Shown in pieces: positions 43,020-55,900 of a stretch of DNA of 64,000 nt (within the stretch, counting starts at the first letter, position 1; each line of letters opens with the position of its first letter). Location: contig JAAOMT010000197.1 in assembly GCA_016748015.1 (NCBI GenBank), positions 396,939 to 460,938 of the forward strand. The letters run 5' to 3'. The translations under genes were made by a program, and so were the position numbers. The stretch comes from Geosiphon pyriformis. Taxonomy: Eukaryota; Glomeromycota; Glomeromycetes; Archaeosporales; Geosiphonaceae. The notes under the pieces are model-generated. The model made no database searches, was not told where the DNA came from, and saw nothing but the letters and a program-made list of their open reading frames with translations.

Positions 43020-45258
43020 TTTTTGTATAGTTATAAAATCTATAAAGACAAAATACTCCAAAAATTTACAAAAATGGCAACTATTGAGACTATAAAAAAA
43101 ATTACTCACTATATAGAAGAATATTATTTCAATATTTTAAGAAAAACTTAAGAATACTACTAGAAACTATTATTATAAAGAGTAATTTTTGTTACTATAT
43201 TTATACTAAGATTAATTACTTACTAAGCCAAACAACAAACACAGAAAAACTTGAAAAAAAAATCCATCAAAAATTACTAATATACTCAATTTTAACTATC
43301 ACTTAGATTATAGGCAAAACTTTTTTCATAATTAATAAAAAAATCGAAAAATATATTCAAAAACAGTACTTCCAAATAAAAAAACAACAACCATCAAAAC
43401 TGATTTAAAAAAATCCAAGTTTGAATCTAATAATATACAAATTACACAAGAAAAAGCTTAACTCATAATTAATAAGAAATCAAAATTTTTCTTATCAACT
43501 ATTTTTTCATACTACTAGATATTAGAAAGTAAAATTCTATTTAATTAACCTATTGAAACACAATTAAAAACTCCAAAAACTCTTAGAACTCTGTATTTTT
43601 GGGACTATAACCAAAATGTTTGAACCAAATTCTTACAAAAATATAAATTATTGTTTGAAAATTTTTTTTTAATAATTAGTAAACCTGACAGAAATATTTT
43701 TTTTTGAACACAACTATTAGCATTACTTTTAAACAAATCAACTACTATACTTTTAGGTATAACAACTATTTTACAAACTATTGGTTACACTAATAAAAAA
43801 AACAATTAGCTGTAAATTTAACAAAGCAACCAAACATACTTTTATCAATATCTTCTTTGTCAACAATTAAACCAATTCCTATTACTTAGATTATGATTTA
43901 CAAAAAAATTATCAGACTAGAAAAATTTTTTGGTAAAAAAAAACACATATATTTAAATTGCAAAAGCTAAAAAAACAATCAAAACCAATAATTAAAATAA
44001 GTTCAAAACAATTTAAGTTCTACTGTTCTTTTTAATAAAAACTGCAAACTTATGATACCAAAGTCTCAAGAAAAAACCAACTGATTTTGCTGTTTTTAAA
44101 TTTATCTTTTTATAATACTTTTACAACTCTAATATGCTCATTAGACTACAAAATCAGTTCAGTATAATAAAACAGAAAAATCATAAAGCAATAACTATTT
44201 ATCTTGAGTGATTTAATCAAATTTTTTACCAAATTCAGGCAATCAAAAAAAACTATTATACACCAGGACAAATTTCCAACCAATTTATTAAAGAACTAAA
44301 AAGTAATATCTTTCAATTTATTAGATTTCACTATCCTAATAGCTTATAAAAAACCATAATACTTGCTTGTAACTTTGAATCAGTGAAGCAAAAAACCAAT
44401 TATATTTAAGCTATTAACTTAGCCATAAATAGAACATCAGATATTAATGTTAAACTTACCTAATTAAGTAAAAAATTGACTCAGAAAATTGAAAAATTCT
44501 TAAAAAAAAACTCTGGAACTTATTAACTACCATAACATAAGAACAACTCTAACAATTATTAACAACAGTAAAATTAACAACAATAACAACAATTTTAAAA
44601 GTCAGATTTTTGTAATTGTTACTATTGTCAAAAACCTAAACATATTATAAAAGATTGCCAAAAAAAATTAACTAATTAAAACCAAAAAAATTAATATTAA
44701 TTACAACCAAAATATTACCAAGCCATGAGATTTCAATATTTTTTACTGTAATATTTACAATTATAATACTCATCTTAACAATTCCCAATTTATTATTAGT
44801 CTTTACAAGCAATGATACAAACAACACTTCAATATTAGACTCTAATATATAACAATCTCAAATTTCGAGCTATTAACTATAATTAGAGATGGCAAAACAA
44901 TGGTAAACATCAGATAAAACTTAGCAATAGACCACTTTATTCAATAATTTATAATAACATACAGCTTTAAATACTACAAACAAAATATTCAAACCAGATC
45001 TTATACTTTGGTCTTATAAAGATCCTGAATTTTGGTAATGCTACACTTTTGAAAAAGAAAAATGTAGTTACAATTACCAATTTTTCTTCTTAAAACACTA
45101 ATCAGATCTCTAAAACAATTTTTTTTACCACAATTATTGAGAATAATATACTGGCTATCATATTTTTATTTAACATTAACAGTTTAAACACTACTAATTT
45201 TTTTAGTAAAGCTGTCTTTAATCAGAATAAGCCAATTATAACAATATATATTAATGTT
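43020..45258 (+). pseudogene. gypsy-2 gag and start of protease
   Basis: Collinear with gypsy-1 14440-16860. Residual similarity is clearest near the zinc knuckle (about 44610-44665, with the Cys spacing partly kept) and before the LINE-C insertion, where AGTAAAGCTGTC matches AGTAGAGCTGCC of gypsy-1. It contains dense stop codons and no usable frame. Confidence 0.65.
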
Positions 45259-45390
45259 TTTTTTTTTATTATATTTTACAAGCAAAGTCCAAATACTACC
45301 TAATATAATACATCAATTAACTAATCTAAACTAGACATGAATCATGCATTTTTTACATGCGACCAGCCACTTGGGCCAATCAGGACCACA

Positions 45391-48300
45391 CTAAACACCT
45401 ATATGTACTGAGATTGAGTCTCCAACATCTGAGAAAAACAAACAAAACTTATGAAAACCAAAACCAATACCAATTGCCTTAGCAATACCCAGCAACTTAA
45501 CAACACCTGCAAAAAGCAATACAGGCAGTTCTAAAACTGAAACTAAAGCTGAACTGTTACTAGGTATCATTCTACTTATCTCTATGCAGGCACAATACTT
45601 AGCACGGGCCAACCAAACCTTATTCCTAAAAGCAAAACACAAGTTACACACAAATTTCACAACTTTCTAACCAGCTATTTTGGCATTTCCAAAGACAGAC
45701 ACAGCTTCCTAAAGCCAATTCTTAAAAACAAAGCTCTTGCAAAAAGCCATGCAAATCATGACATTTGAAGCACAAAAAGATAAAAATTGAGAAACACTTA
45801 AAGAGAAGGCAGAAAGACCAGAAAGAAGACCCCAAACAGTAGCGTGAGCATCCAACAAGTGACAATAAGCAAAATCATCTACTGTGCAAAAAAAAACATG
45901 GCCAGAAATCTCAACTTTATCACAATATAAACACAGCACACTGGAATAGCATCTGTTATACAATCACTTCTGAACAGTGACCAGCAGCTGATGATATAGA
46001 GCTTTTATGAAATATGTGCAAACACCAGTTGTGAATTTACTAGTAAAGCCAGCAATCATGTACAAGTCTGGATGCCACACCAATGATGAGCTAAACCAAT
46101 TAATGTCTAAATACAGACTGCTATCCAAAATCCTAAAACCTGAACCAATCTCTCAGCATATATGATGAATAGACTAAAAGACCCCATGAACAAAATGTCT
46201 AGAATTACCAGAAACAACATTTCTATCAGCTAAAATATAACATTCTTTCACATACAGAACAAGACACCAGGAAGAAAGAGATGCTGCATTGGTAAGCATA
46301 TCAGCATGTTCATTGCCCATAATACCCAAATAACTCTGCACCTTGTGCTAGCTAATACTCAAATTCTTTTTTCTAATAATGTTCATAATATGCCAATGTT
46401 TAACCCAACAGCAATTCCTAAAATCTGAATAAACTATATCTAGTTCTGATTTGCAAGCATTCAAGACAGCCTGACTGTCCAAATAAACACCAACTGAGCT
46501 TTTAGGAGAGACACACTCAAAAGCCAATGCAATGACCTGTAATTCAGCCAAAGTAAAAGACATTAAACCAGAAACTTTGACCCCCAAACCCAAGCTTATA
46601 TCTTCAAAAAAACCACAGCACCAGCTTTTATGTCAATACTCCCCAATCTCTTTAGAGACCCATCCATATAAATGAAAAGGCTGTCAGTCTTGAGATCCAG
46701 CAACTGATTATAAATTAGTCCAAACTTACTAGATTCCAAAATATCCAAATACTTAGTACCAACTACAGATAAAAAATGGACAGAAGAAGAAGCTACACTA
46801 TCAAGAAAATTAATAGAAAGCCTAAACCATTCAGGAACAGGACCATATGAGTTCAGTCTTTTCTAATACTTAAATGTTTTCCAATTAAAAACAGCTCTAT
46901 TTTTATAGTAAAGCTGTTCAACAAAAACAATACCATATCTCTGAAGAGATAGAAGAAATCCAAAGTAATCAAACCTGCCAAGAACAGATAACATGGGAGT
47001 ACTATCATAAAAACAGAAAAAATTGTTCACTTGACTACCCAGAGACAGACTACACCCAAGAAAAATACAAACCACATTTGCCAAAAAATTATTAGAAACA
47101 CTGACTTTAATATGAACTGGGGATGTCAAAGAGTAGAGTGGGCTCTAAGACAGAATCTGCAAGTTATGAAACCTGTGTAAAAATAAACGACCCAAAATCC
47201 CAACAGAGTTTACAAAGCACACAACAGAAGCAACTTTGCTTTTAGTTTAGACTTGCTTGAAAGTTTTTAAGCCATACAATGAGGGATGACAAAGTGCATT
47301 ATTGAGAAAATTGAGGAGTAGACCAAACTTCAGTTTTAAGCCTTTGTGAATCAAAAAATTCCACTTATTATACATACTAATAGGAACAAAACTGAACTGC
47401 ATCCTGTAGCTAACAATAGGGTGGAAAACTGCAAACACAAGATACAAAAACTGCTTATCAGAAATGGTTTTCCTTAAAACCAGATTGGCAAAAAATCTGA
47501 CATTAGCATCTGCTTTAGCCAGACTAGGTCTTAACAAACTCTCAATCGACAAAAAAATTCCCAGGTAGTAATGAAACTCTCTTTTCTTGGCAATAGAAAT
47601 AGGTGAATCACTGATAGACAAATTAGGACATGCCACTTTGCAATTAATAGAAATTGCCACTGTCTTGTTATTGTTAATAAAAATGTCATTGATTCGAAAA
47701 AATTTATTAACAACATTGAAAATATGTTGGGTTGTAGTTTGGCTACTACCAATCCAGATTGTGTCATTAACAAAAGCACTAGCAGCAAGAAAAGATGTCA
47801 ATTCAGCCTAAGATTCCAAACAACCAGTCCTGGCAACAAAATAAAAGTTCATTCTATATCCATATATGCTCTCCTGTTTTTTGACTTTACACAAAAAAGG
47901 ATCATAAAATATATGCCAAAGAAGCAGTGAGAACACTTTCCTCTAATCCAAACTATTGTGTACTTGATATCCATCTGTCAAACCAAAATTTGTCATCATT
48001 TTATTAACACAACTATTGTAAATGTCACCAAAAAATCTAATGAACTTGTCACACATCTTTATTCTGACCAAACTGTTCTTAAGATGCTCCCACCTAACAG
48101 AGTTATAGGCCTTTTGCATGTTCTACAAGACCAACTAGAGTTCATAGTTCTTTTCCAAAACATTCTTAACAACAGAACCAACAGCAAAAATAGGAGATTG
48201 CATTGTCGTACCCTTAAGAACTGAGAAATTGTTCCCATGTAAAACATCAAAAAAGCTGTATGCCAAAGAAATTCTGTCTGAAAGAATCTTGGAAAAGATT

Positions 48301-50936
48301 TTGTGGGCAGTCTTAATTAAAACAATAGGTCAGGTGTTCGTAAAAACTCTCTTCCACTCATACAGTTTAAGAATTATTGAGACCCAAGCTTCTTTTCAAG
48401 CACCAAACACTGACTCATGAGACAAACAGGAGTTTAAAAGCACCAAAAGCATATCCAAGACCAATTTGTCACAATGCTTCCAAAGCTCATTTGACATTCC
48501 AGAAAGACCAGCAGCTTTGCCATCAAGCAGATTAGAAACCACTCTGAGTAGCTCATCAAAATTAACTGAATACATCACATTTGAAAAAGCATCATCAAAA
48601 ACATACTCCAAAGGCTGATATTGATGTGACCAATCATCAGAAAAATCCTCCACCACATTGTGCTTTCTGGTTCAGCCTTCCATAATCATGTCAATCTTGG
48701 CCTTAATTAAGTCTGGTTCCAGAATCAGTTCATTCTCAACCACCAGATGGTCCAAAACCACCTTCCAAAAAAGATGCTTCAGCACACTCCTAATTGTGCT
48801 ACCTTTGTTGATTGCAAAATTCTTCATTTGACTATTAACAGCTGACCTTATTCTCAACTCTTCAGCTCACAAAGACTCAGCAAGCTTGGAGACATGATAT
48901 GTCTTTCACATACTGAAAAGAGCTAAGTGCACACAATCAAAACTTACACCAGAGTTTACAATTTCCTACATAATTGAAGTCTTAATATTGTCCAAAGAAT
49001 CCCAGCATTTTATAAGAAGAGCAAACCTATCAACATTTTTCTCATGAGAAGCCTTAGCAATCTTCGAAACCAAAAGCTCCAGCTTATGAAACTTAGAAGA
49101 TTCCTTGGTAAAAACACTATTGTAATCTTTAAACCATTTTTTTCTGAATATTTTGTTAGCTGACAGCATCATAATTTTGTGAATTGTGTTCCATATTCCA
49201 TTCAAGTCTAAGAATTGTGTGGAAGAGATAAAACCATCAAAGAACATGGCAGCATTAGCTATCATAGCTTCTTTAAACTTGCTCCACTTTGCATCATCAG
49301 CACCTTTAAAATCAAACTTCCAGTGATCCTTATTTGCTTGTCTGTGAAGAAAGTTCAACTGAGTGTCCAGCAAACTGTTCAGATTCACAGATACAGAAAC
49401 AGCTCGATGATCGGTGTCAAAGTAATCACTAATGTTTATAACATCATGATTAACTATCACACTGACCAAATTTGATAAAACCAATACAAAATCAATTGTT
49501 TTCTCTACACTTCTTGAATTCCTCCATGTGGAACTCTTCATGACCAAACTACCCACCAAAGAATTGACCAGCCCTAAACTGACACACTTTTTAAATCTAG
49601 TACTTCTTTTCAAACTGTCTTCATTGAAATTACCACCAAGGATGATGAAAGAAAATCCATTAGCAGCTTTTGCAATGAGAAAGTTGATTTCTTCAATCTG
49701 TGAAAACCAAGCCGCTGTTACAGATGATTATTTGGGGTCTCAAATTAAATAACAAATCCATAACTTAGTGTTCAATATCTTGACAATACTGATGTTACTG
49801 GCATGTTGGTTGTATCTAAAGGTTTTAAAGTGGAGTCTTTTGTATAATAGACAGAGATTCAATGATGATGTAGTTGGTTGGTGAGTTGTGTTCCCAATTT
49901 CTGTCTTTAGCTTGGTAGCTGGTTTATTCTGGCATTTGTGTCCTTCTGGTAAGCTATCCATTAATATATATAATTTTACCCTTATTTCTGGGTCTTTTAC
50001 CAGACTATCTGTAATGTCAATTACTCAGTATTTTAATCCTTAATTAGTTAGTATTCAACAAGAAAAATCAAAGAAAGAAATAAATAAAAGAAAATAAAGA
50101 AATGAATCAAGATGATACACAAGTTAGTATTTTGTCAATAGCTATAATCAAGAGCTATTGTTCAGCGTAGTTAAGTATCAATTACTATCAATATGAAGTG
50201 TTGATAGTGGAGAGTAGATTTGGATAGTAGATGATTTATTTATTTAATATTTGTGGATGGAAAATTTCTAACTAAAGATTCTAATGGGAGGATTCTGCTC
50301 TTTTTACTTCTAATGCTATTACTATATATACATAATTAATGTTCTACAAGATCACTCATATTCTTGAGCAATGTACTATGATTTCTTAAGCAATGCTCAC
50401 ATTGCTAAATGATGTGCTCTCATTTTCTAACATTGCTCTATATTGCTAAACAATGTGCCATGTTTTCTGATATTGCTCTACATTGCTGAGCAATGTGCTC
50501 ACATACTACATACTATTTGCTTATTGGTCTTCTATTTTTCCTATATCTGTTTTTTTTTTATGAGTAACATCACAGATAAAGCACCAGCATACAGCCCCAA
50601 GACAGACACAAAAAGTTTATTTTTAAAAAGCAATCTAATGGATAGAAGCTGACCAGGCATCTCAGAAACCTTGCACACATGTTTTGCCAAAGAAAAGTTC
50701 ATGACAACCACAACACCAACACCCAAATACCCAGAATTCAAACCAGAAGTGAACACACAGACACCTTCAAATTTGCCAGCAATCCACAGACAGACTTTAT
50801 CTTTTAATTTAGTCTTAATAAAGATCAAAATCAAGTTGCTCATATTCTTATGCCAACAAATAATATCTTCTTGCTTGGCAGGAACATTGATACCCTGAAC
50901 ATTACATGTAGCTATCTTTCAGATCAAACCACTCAT
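45391..50936 (-). pseudogene. LINE-C ORF2: endonuclease, RT, RNase H (interrupted)
   Basis: The ATG at 50936 overlaps the ORF1 stop (ATGA). Endonuclease motifs: CNVQGIN near the start, LGGNFNED (GGDFNED expected) and DTDHRAVS (SDH-type), on either side of the LTR insertion. RT: NELWKHCDKLVLDMLL, then catalytic FVNDTIW at about 47774-47754 (FVDDTIW expected). RNase H lies at about 46680-46350 (TLAELQVIALAFECV), followed by CLYCDKVEISGHVFFC. Apart from the LTR, the frame is kept from 50936 to about 46860 with only point stops; one frameshift lies between 46860 and 46600. Both Asp-to-Asn changes fit C-to-T on the plus strand. It was a complete I/Tad1-type ORF2. Confidence 0.85.
49716..50569 (-). 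repeat. Solo LTR of the gypsy-1 family, minus strand, inside LINE-C
   Basis: 854 bp, TGTTACAG to GAGTAACA. Its reverse complement aligns with the gypsy-1 LTR except for the repeat block, which here (about 50345-50505) is built of TTGAGCAATG/CATTGCTC units instead of GGAATTCC units. The flanks are CCGC (49712-49715) and TCAC (50570-50573), a 4-bp duplication if two transitions occurred. The LINE-C endonuclease frame is restored when the LTR and one duplication are removed. Confidence 0.85.
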
Positions 50937-52783
50937 TGAGATGAAGAGAATAACAAGGGACCCAAACTAGCATCCAAATAATCAAACTTTGCCAAAACTG
51001 AACTAACAAAAGCCTCAAGAGTCACCAACTTAGATTCCAAACTGCCAATCTTGGTTGTTAAGACTTTTGAACTACTCAGACCCAATGTTGAGACACTAAG
51101 AGAAGCAGAAGAGAGGGGTAAAAGTACCAACTTAGAATCATCCATGACCATATCCAAAACCAAATCCTCCTTGGCAGCAATCAAAGTAGCTGAGACTTTA
51201 GGAAAAGGAGCTAAAGCTTGCAGCACCAATTTCATATTACTGAGTTTGCACACAATGCCAGAAACTTGGTTAGTTAGCAGCTCTAAAGATTGCTCTAAAG
51301 AGGCCAAACAAGCATCTAAAAACGAATTGTCAACCAAGACAAGAGAGAGACTATTATTCAAACCTAAAGTGTCAAAAAAAGGAAAACCAGAACCAGAAGC
51401 AAAGTGAAAACCATTAAGAGAACCAGCAAATGAGACCATCTGGGCCCAAGATTTACTATTGAAGGCAGCAGGGCAGGATATTGAAACACTTTTTTTCTCA
51501 TACAACTTAGCCAACTAAAGGTGATGTTCATCAGACACAACCCTTTTAAATGTTCTTGAAAGCTTAAAGAGAAATGCAACAGGTGCATCACATTCCAGAG
51601 CAGAATGATCAAACTTTCTGTATTTCTCATACTGAACCAGATCTATCCTTGCCCAAGAAAGTTTAATACCACCAAGAATTGATTTCATACAAAAGACAGA
51701 TTCCAGATTATCATCAGATTCAAAACCAACTACAGCATAGTGAATCCTATTACCAGTTTTTAGAGATTTGTTTATGATACAAGTTTTTTCACCAGCCCTT
51801 TCCAGAAGAGTCCCAAGATCATGTGCTGTCATTCCCACTGGCAAAGTAAACAAAAATGCTCTAAACTGATCCCTTGATGTCTAAGTTTCACAATTTTCTA
51901 CTGCTTTGACTATATGCACAGAATCCTTACCAATTAGAAACAACCACTTAGAGGCTAACAAATTAGCTTGGTCTAATTTAGCAAACTCCACCACAGTTTT
52001 TTGTCACATTTCAATCAGTTGAATTTTGATCGACTTAATTTCTCCAAATTCAGATACTGCAGTAATGATCATATATTTAGGTGTGTTCATGAGAATTTTT
52101 TTAATTATTACAGCCCAATCTGACCTCATTCCTTGTCTCTTAAGATCACTGTTTATGTTAATCCCTTTTTCTCTGGCCAATGATGCAGCCATTTCTATGC
52201 TTTTTTCTAAAGTAAACGTTGATCAGATGATCCCTTCAAATTTTAAGAAAGTAGTGGCTTCCCCAAAACTATTGACTAATGAAAAAATTTTTCTGATAAA
52301 TTGAGTCTTTGCTGTCGCTGATTTCTCTTTCATAGCATTAAGATTGATGTCAAAAGCAAAAGACTTTCTGACAGATACTTCAACTTGAGATTTGACAATT
52401 TTTGGATCAACCCATTTCTTTTCAAGAAAAATTTTAAAAGAGAGAGGGAGGAGTACATTATTTTTATCTATGCCATAATTAATTGAGCCAAGAAAGAAGC
52501 CACAAACCAGATTGGTAGTTACTTTTTTAGCTTTAGGTGTGTTTGTTGTTGAACCAAAGAAAGAATTATTGCCAACACCAAGAGAAATCTCATTGTCTCT
52601 ACTATCACCAAATACACTGTCCATATCTAAATACATACCATGACTAATATTAGGTTTGACCAAAGAGATATCTTTTTCATCTCCAGAATGCTTGACATTA
52701 CCAACAGAAATCTTTTTTTTCTAAGAGAAAAAACCTCCAACAGGACCATAAAGAACTCCTATGGGCGCCTTTTTTTTAGACAT
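50933..52783 (-). pseudogene. LINE-C ORF1 (gag-like)
   Basis: Exactly 617 codons in one frame from the ATG at 52783 (MSKKKAPIGVLYGPVGG) to TGA at 50933-50935, interrupted by point stops (for example after 52664, 52193, 51854 and 51515) but no frameshift. Middle part: KWLFLIGKDSVHIVKAVEN, which resembles HWSVLVGKDSVRI in the half-LINE ORF1. A His/Cys segment follows (about 51625-51595) but a clear CCHC was not seen. The C-terminal 190 residues are Ser/Leu-rich and helical. The predicted role is binding the element RNA. Confidence 0.75.
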
Positions 52784-52938
52784 AGTACTACCTGAAACAG
52801 CAGCCAGATTCACCACAAAAGGATTATTTGATTGAGAAATGTTTATAAGAGATAGCAAAAAAGAAAAAAATAAAAACTTTTTTTTCAAAAAAATGCTTTT
52901 TGGAGTTTTTTTGAAAGTAAAAGAGAAAGAAGTTTTTT

Positions 52939-55900
52939 TTAATGTTAAAGTAGAACAATTAGATATTAAATTAATATTTAACAGTAAATTTACAAATAGC
53001 ATAATTACAAAACAATTCATAAACCAATTAAATCACTAAGTAAATTGTGCAGCTATTACTAGAATAATTACTGTAGATGAGAATACCAAAACACTGATAG
53101 AAGAGATTGACAATTTTTTTTTTAAAATCCATAAAATTAGCATCTTAACTAAACTATTTATTATAAAAGCCACTCAATATCAAGTTTTTATAAGAAACAA
53201 TTGGTTAACTAAAGCTCATATTACATTTAATTAAAATATCCAAAAACTTCAGATCATCTTTAATAAACAATATACTAAAGTACTCACCATATGTGAACAC
53301 TTTAAAACAGCATTCTTAGAACAATTTCTAATTAAATTCGAAAAATTTACTTTTCAGCCAATTTTGAAAACCTATTAAGTTTCTTGGGTTAATAATTTTA
53401 AAACAAAGCTATTACTATTTTTTACATAAAAAAAAAGACAAAAAAAAAAACAAGACAATACTTTATTTTTGGTTATTATTTCTATATATTGTTATTATAT
53501 TATTACCAAAAAAAAAATCTGACTTACTATTGACCAAAGTTAATATGTATTAATTGTAAAAAAAAATTGTCATTAATATATGTTTGCTGTGATAATAATA
53601 AAAACTGGCTAATAATTACCAAATACTACTGTTGTTTATGTGTTCTTAAATGCTTCAGATGGCTTAAAAAACAAGGAAAATAGGACAACAAATCTTGTTT
53701 TAGGTGTAAACAAATTTTTTTTAATGAAAAAATATTCTTAAATAAGACAAAATATATAACAAATTATGTTAATATACTATTTTTATCAGTAATTAGATAA
53801 GCAAAGAGACATTTATAAATGCCATATAATAAAGAGCTTTTTTATAATTAAATAGTTATTTACATGATAAAAATAAAATATGAAAAATAGTAAACACCAA
53901 ATAAAATTTTAGAAATAAAGAACAATTTACTAAAGTCTGGCAAAATACATTATATTCTTAATTTCAATATCTTTGATTTTAATATGAATAACTCAGAACA
54001 ATTTTATGAATATTATTAAAAATTTACTTTTATTTAAAAAAAACAGAAACAAAAATTGGCTGATCTTAATACAAAGTTGTGTGATTATTGTCTGATTTTT
54101 TGTCACTTTCAATATTATAATAAGTATAATCTATTAATTAACTTATCTCCAAAAATCTTATATCTTATTTTTAAACTAAGAGAATTCAAAGAAAAATATA
54201 AATTTACTACTAAAGACATGTTGTTTTAAAAGCCAAATAGAACTACTAAAACAAATTAGTATTTCACTTATTCTTACTTTTCCAAAAAATTAAAATTAAA
54301 ATAATATAGTAATAATAACAAAAAAATATGTCTTAAAAAAGCATATACAAATAATAGTAAATTTGATTTAAAATATCCTAAATAATCTCTTGTGGTTATA
54401 GCATCCTATTTTTTTGTAAAAATAAATCTCAAAATAGCTCTAAAAATTTCTATTAACACTATAATCTAAGTGGCACCTTAGTTTAATCTCACAAAAAAAA
54501 AATTTGATGTAAAAAAAGGAATTATTAATATAGAATATACAAAAAACATTATTATAATATTATAGAACAATTCCAATAAACTTTATACAATTGAATCACA
54601 AAAAAAATTGTTCAAAGTATCTTTTTGCCTTTTTTAAAAATACTATAATTAACTTCAGTTATTATACATAAGAAATTAGAGCTTACTATTTAAAAAATTA
54701 AGAGGTTTGGATCAAGTAAAAGAAGAAATATATCAGTTAATTTTGTAAAAAACAACAATGAAAAGTTAAAACTTATTTACACTAATATTATTATTTCTAT
54801 TTTTTGGTATTAACAGTATATTCTAAAAATAGATTGAAAAATTCAAAATCAAGTCTTTTTATTCGAAATTAATCCAGAAATCTGTTCTTTAGCTAATGTT
54901 ACCAACTTATATATATTTGCCAAAGCTTATAAACACTTCAAAATTTTTATTCACAATTCTATTAAAAATGTTATCAAGATTTTTAAAGAGATTTTTATTG
55001 GCTTCATTTCTCTGAATATTCAGAATTTTGAAAAATTTCTGTTTATTACAGATTTTATACAATTGTTCTTATTTTGTAATAGTATTTTGCAAATATAGAA
55101 TCTGTTAACAAAAAACTATCTGTTTACACCAGAAAAAATTGTCAAATTAAATCTGAAAACCTTAAATACATTACAACAGATGCAATTTAAAGTTTTTTTA
55201 AACTAATATGTTAATTTGGATGCACTAATATTGTAAAATACCAAATTAATATAAGAAATACTAGACTTATTAAACTAAATAATTCCAATAAATAATAACT
55301 TGATTAAACAGAAAATACAATAAATGTTAAATAATTGATTAATTAAAGAATTATTAAGTTTTTGGTTCTCTCTAGTAGTATTGGTTATCAAAAAAAATAA
55401 AAAAATAAGATTCTGTATAGACTACCAAAAGTTTAACAATATTACTTAAAAAGATAGTTACCTAACTTCCTTTATTTAAAAAATTCTGAATAATCTAGAA
55501 AATAAGAAATGGTTTTTTTCTTAGACTTGGCCAGTGGATATTGGCAAATTGAAATAGACTCTAAAAACAAAAACAAAATGACATTTACCATACAAAATAA
55601 AAATTTTAAATTCAATATAATGTTTTTTGAACTTTGTAATACTTTTATTACTTTTTAGTATCTTATAGATATTATATATAAAGAAATTTTCTGGAAATCA
55701 ATAATAGTATATTTAGACAATACCAATGTATTTTCAGAAATGTTTGATGACCACTTGTTCTACCTCCAACAAGTTTTTGATTGCTTTTAGAATGCTAAAT
55801 TAAAATTCAACCCAGAAAAATGCTTTTTTGAGAAGATTGAATTAAAATTTTTATAATATATAATAAATAAAAATAAAGCAAAACCAGATTTCAACAAAAT

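Larger units (their letters stand above)
45259..52938 (-). mobile_element. LINE-C: full-length LINE inserted in gypsy-2
   Basis: A minus-strand LINE with both ORFs. Without the solo LTR at 49716-50569 it is about 6.8 kb. An 8-bp duplication TTAATGTT (45251-45258, 52939-52946) flanks it, and gypsy-2 protease sequence is restored when it is removed. The 3' end has the shared LINE 3' region and a T-rich (ATT)-like tail at 45259-45275; the 5' end is a pyrimidine-rich start near 52938. It is less mutated than gypsy-2 and LINE-B, so it inserted later. Confidence 0.85.

Noticed and set aside
54360-54640. Independent dUTPase gene in gypsy-2
   Set aside because: It is collinear with the gypsy-1 dUTPase domain and full of stops; not a separate gene.
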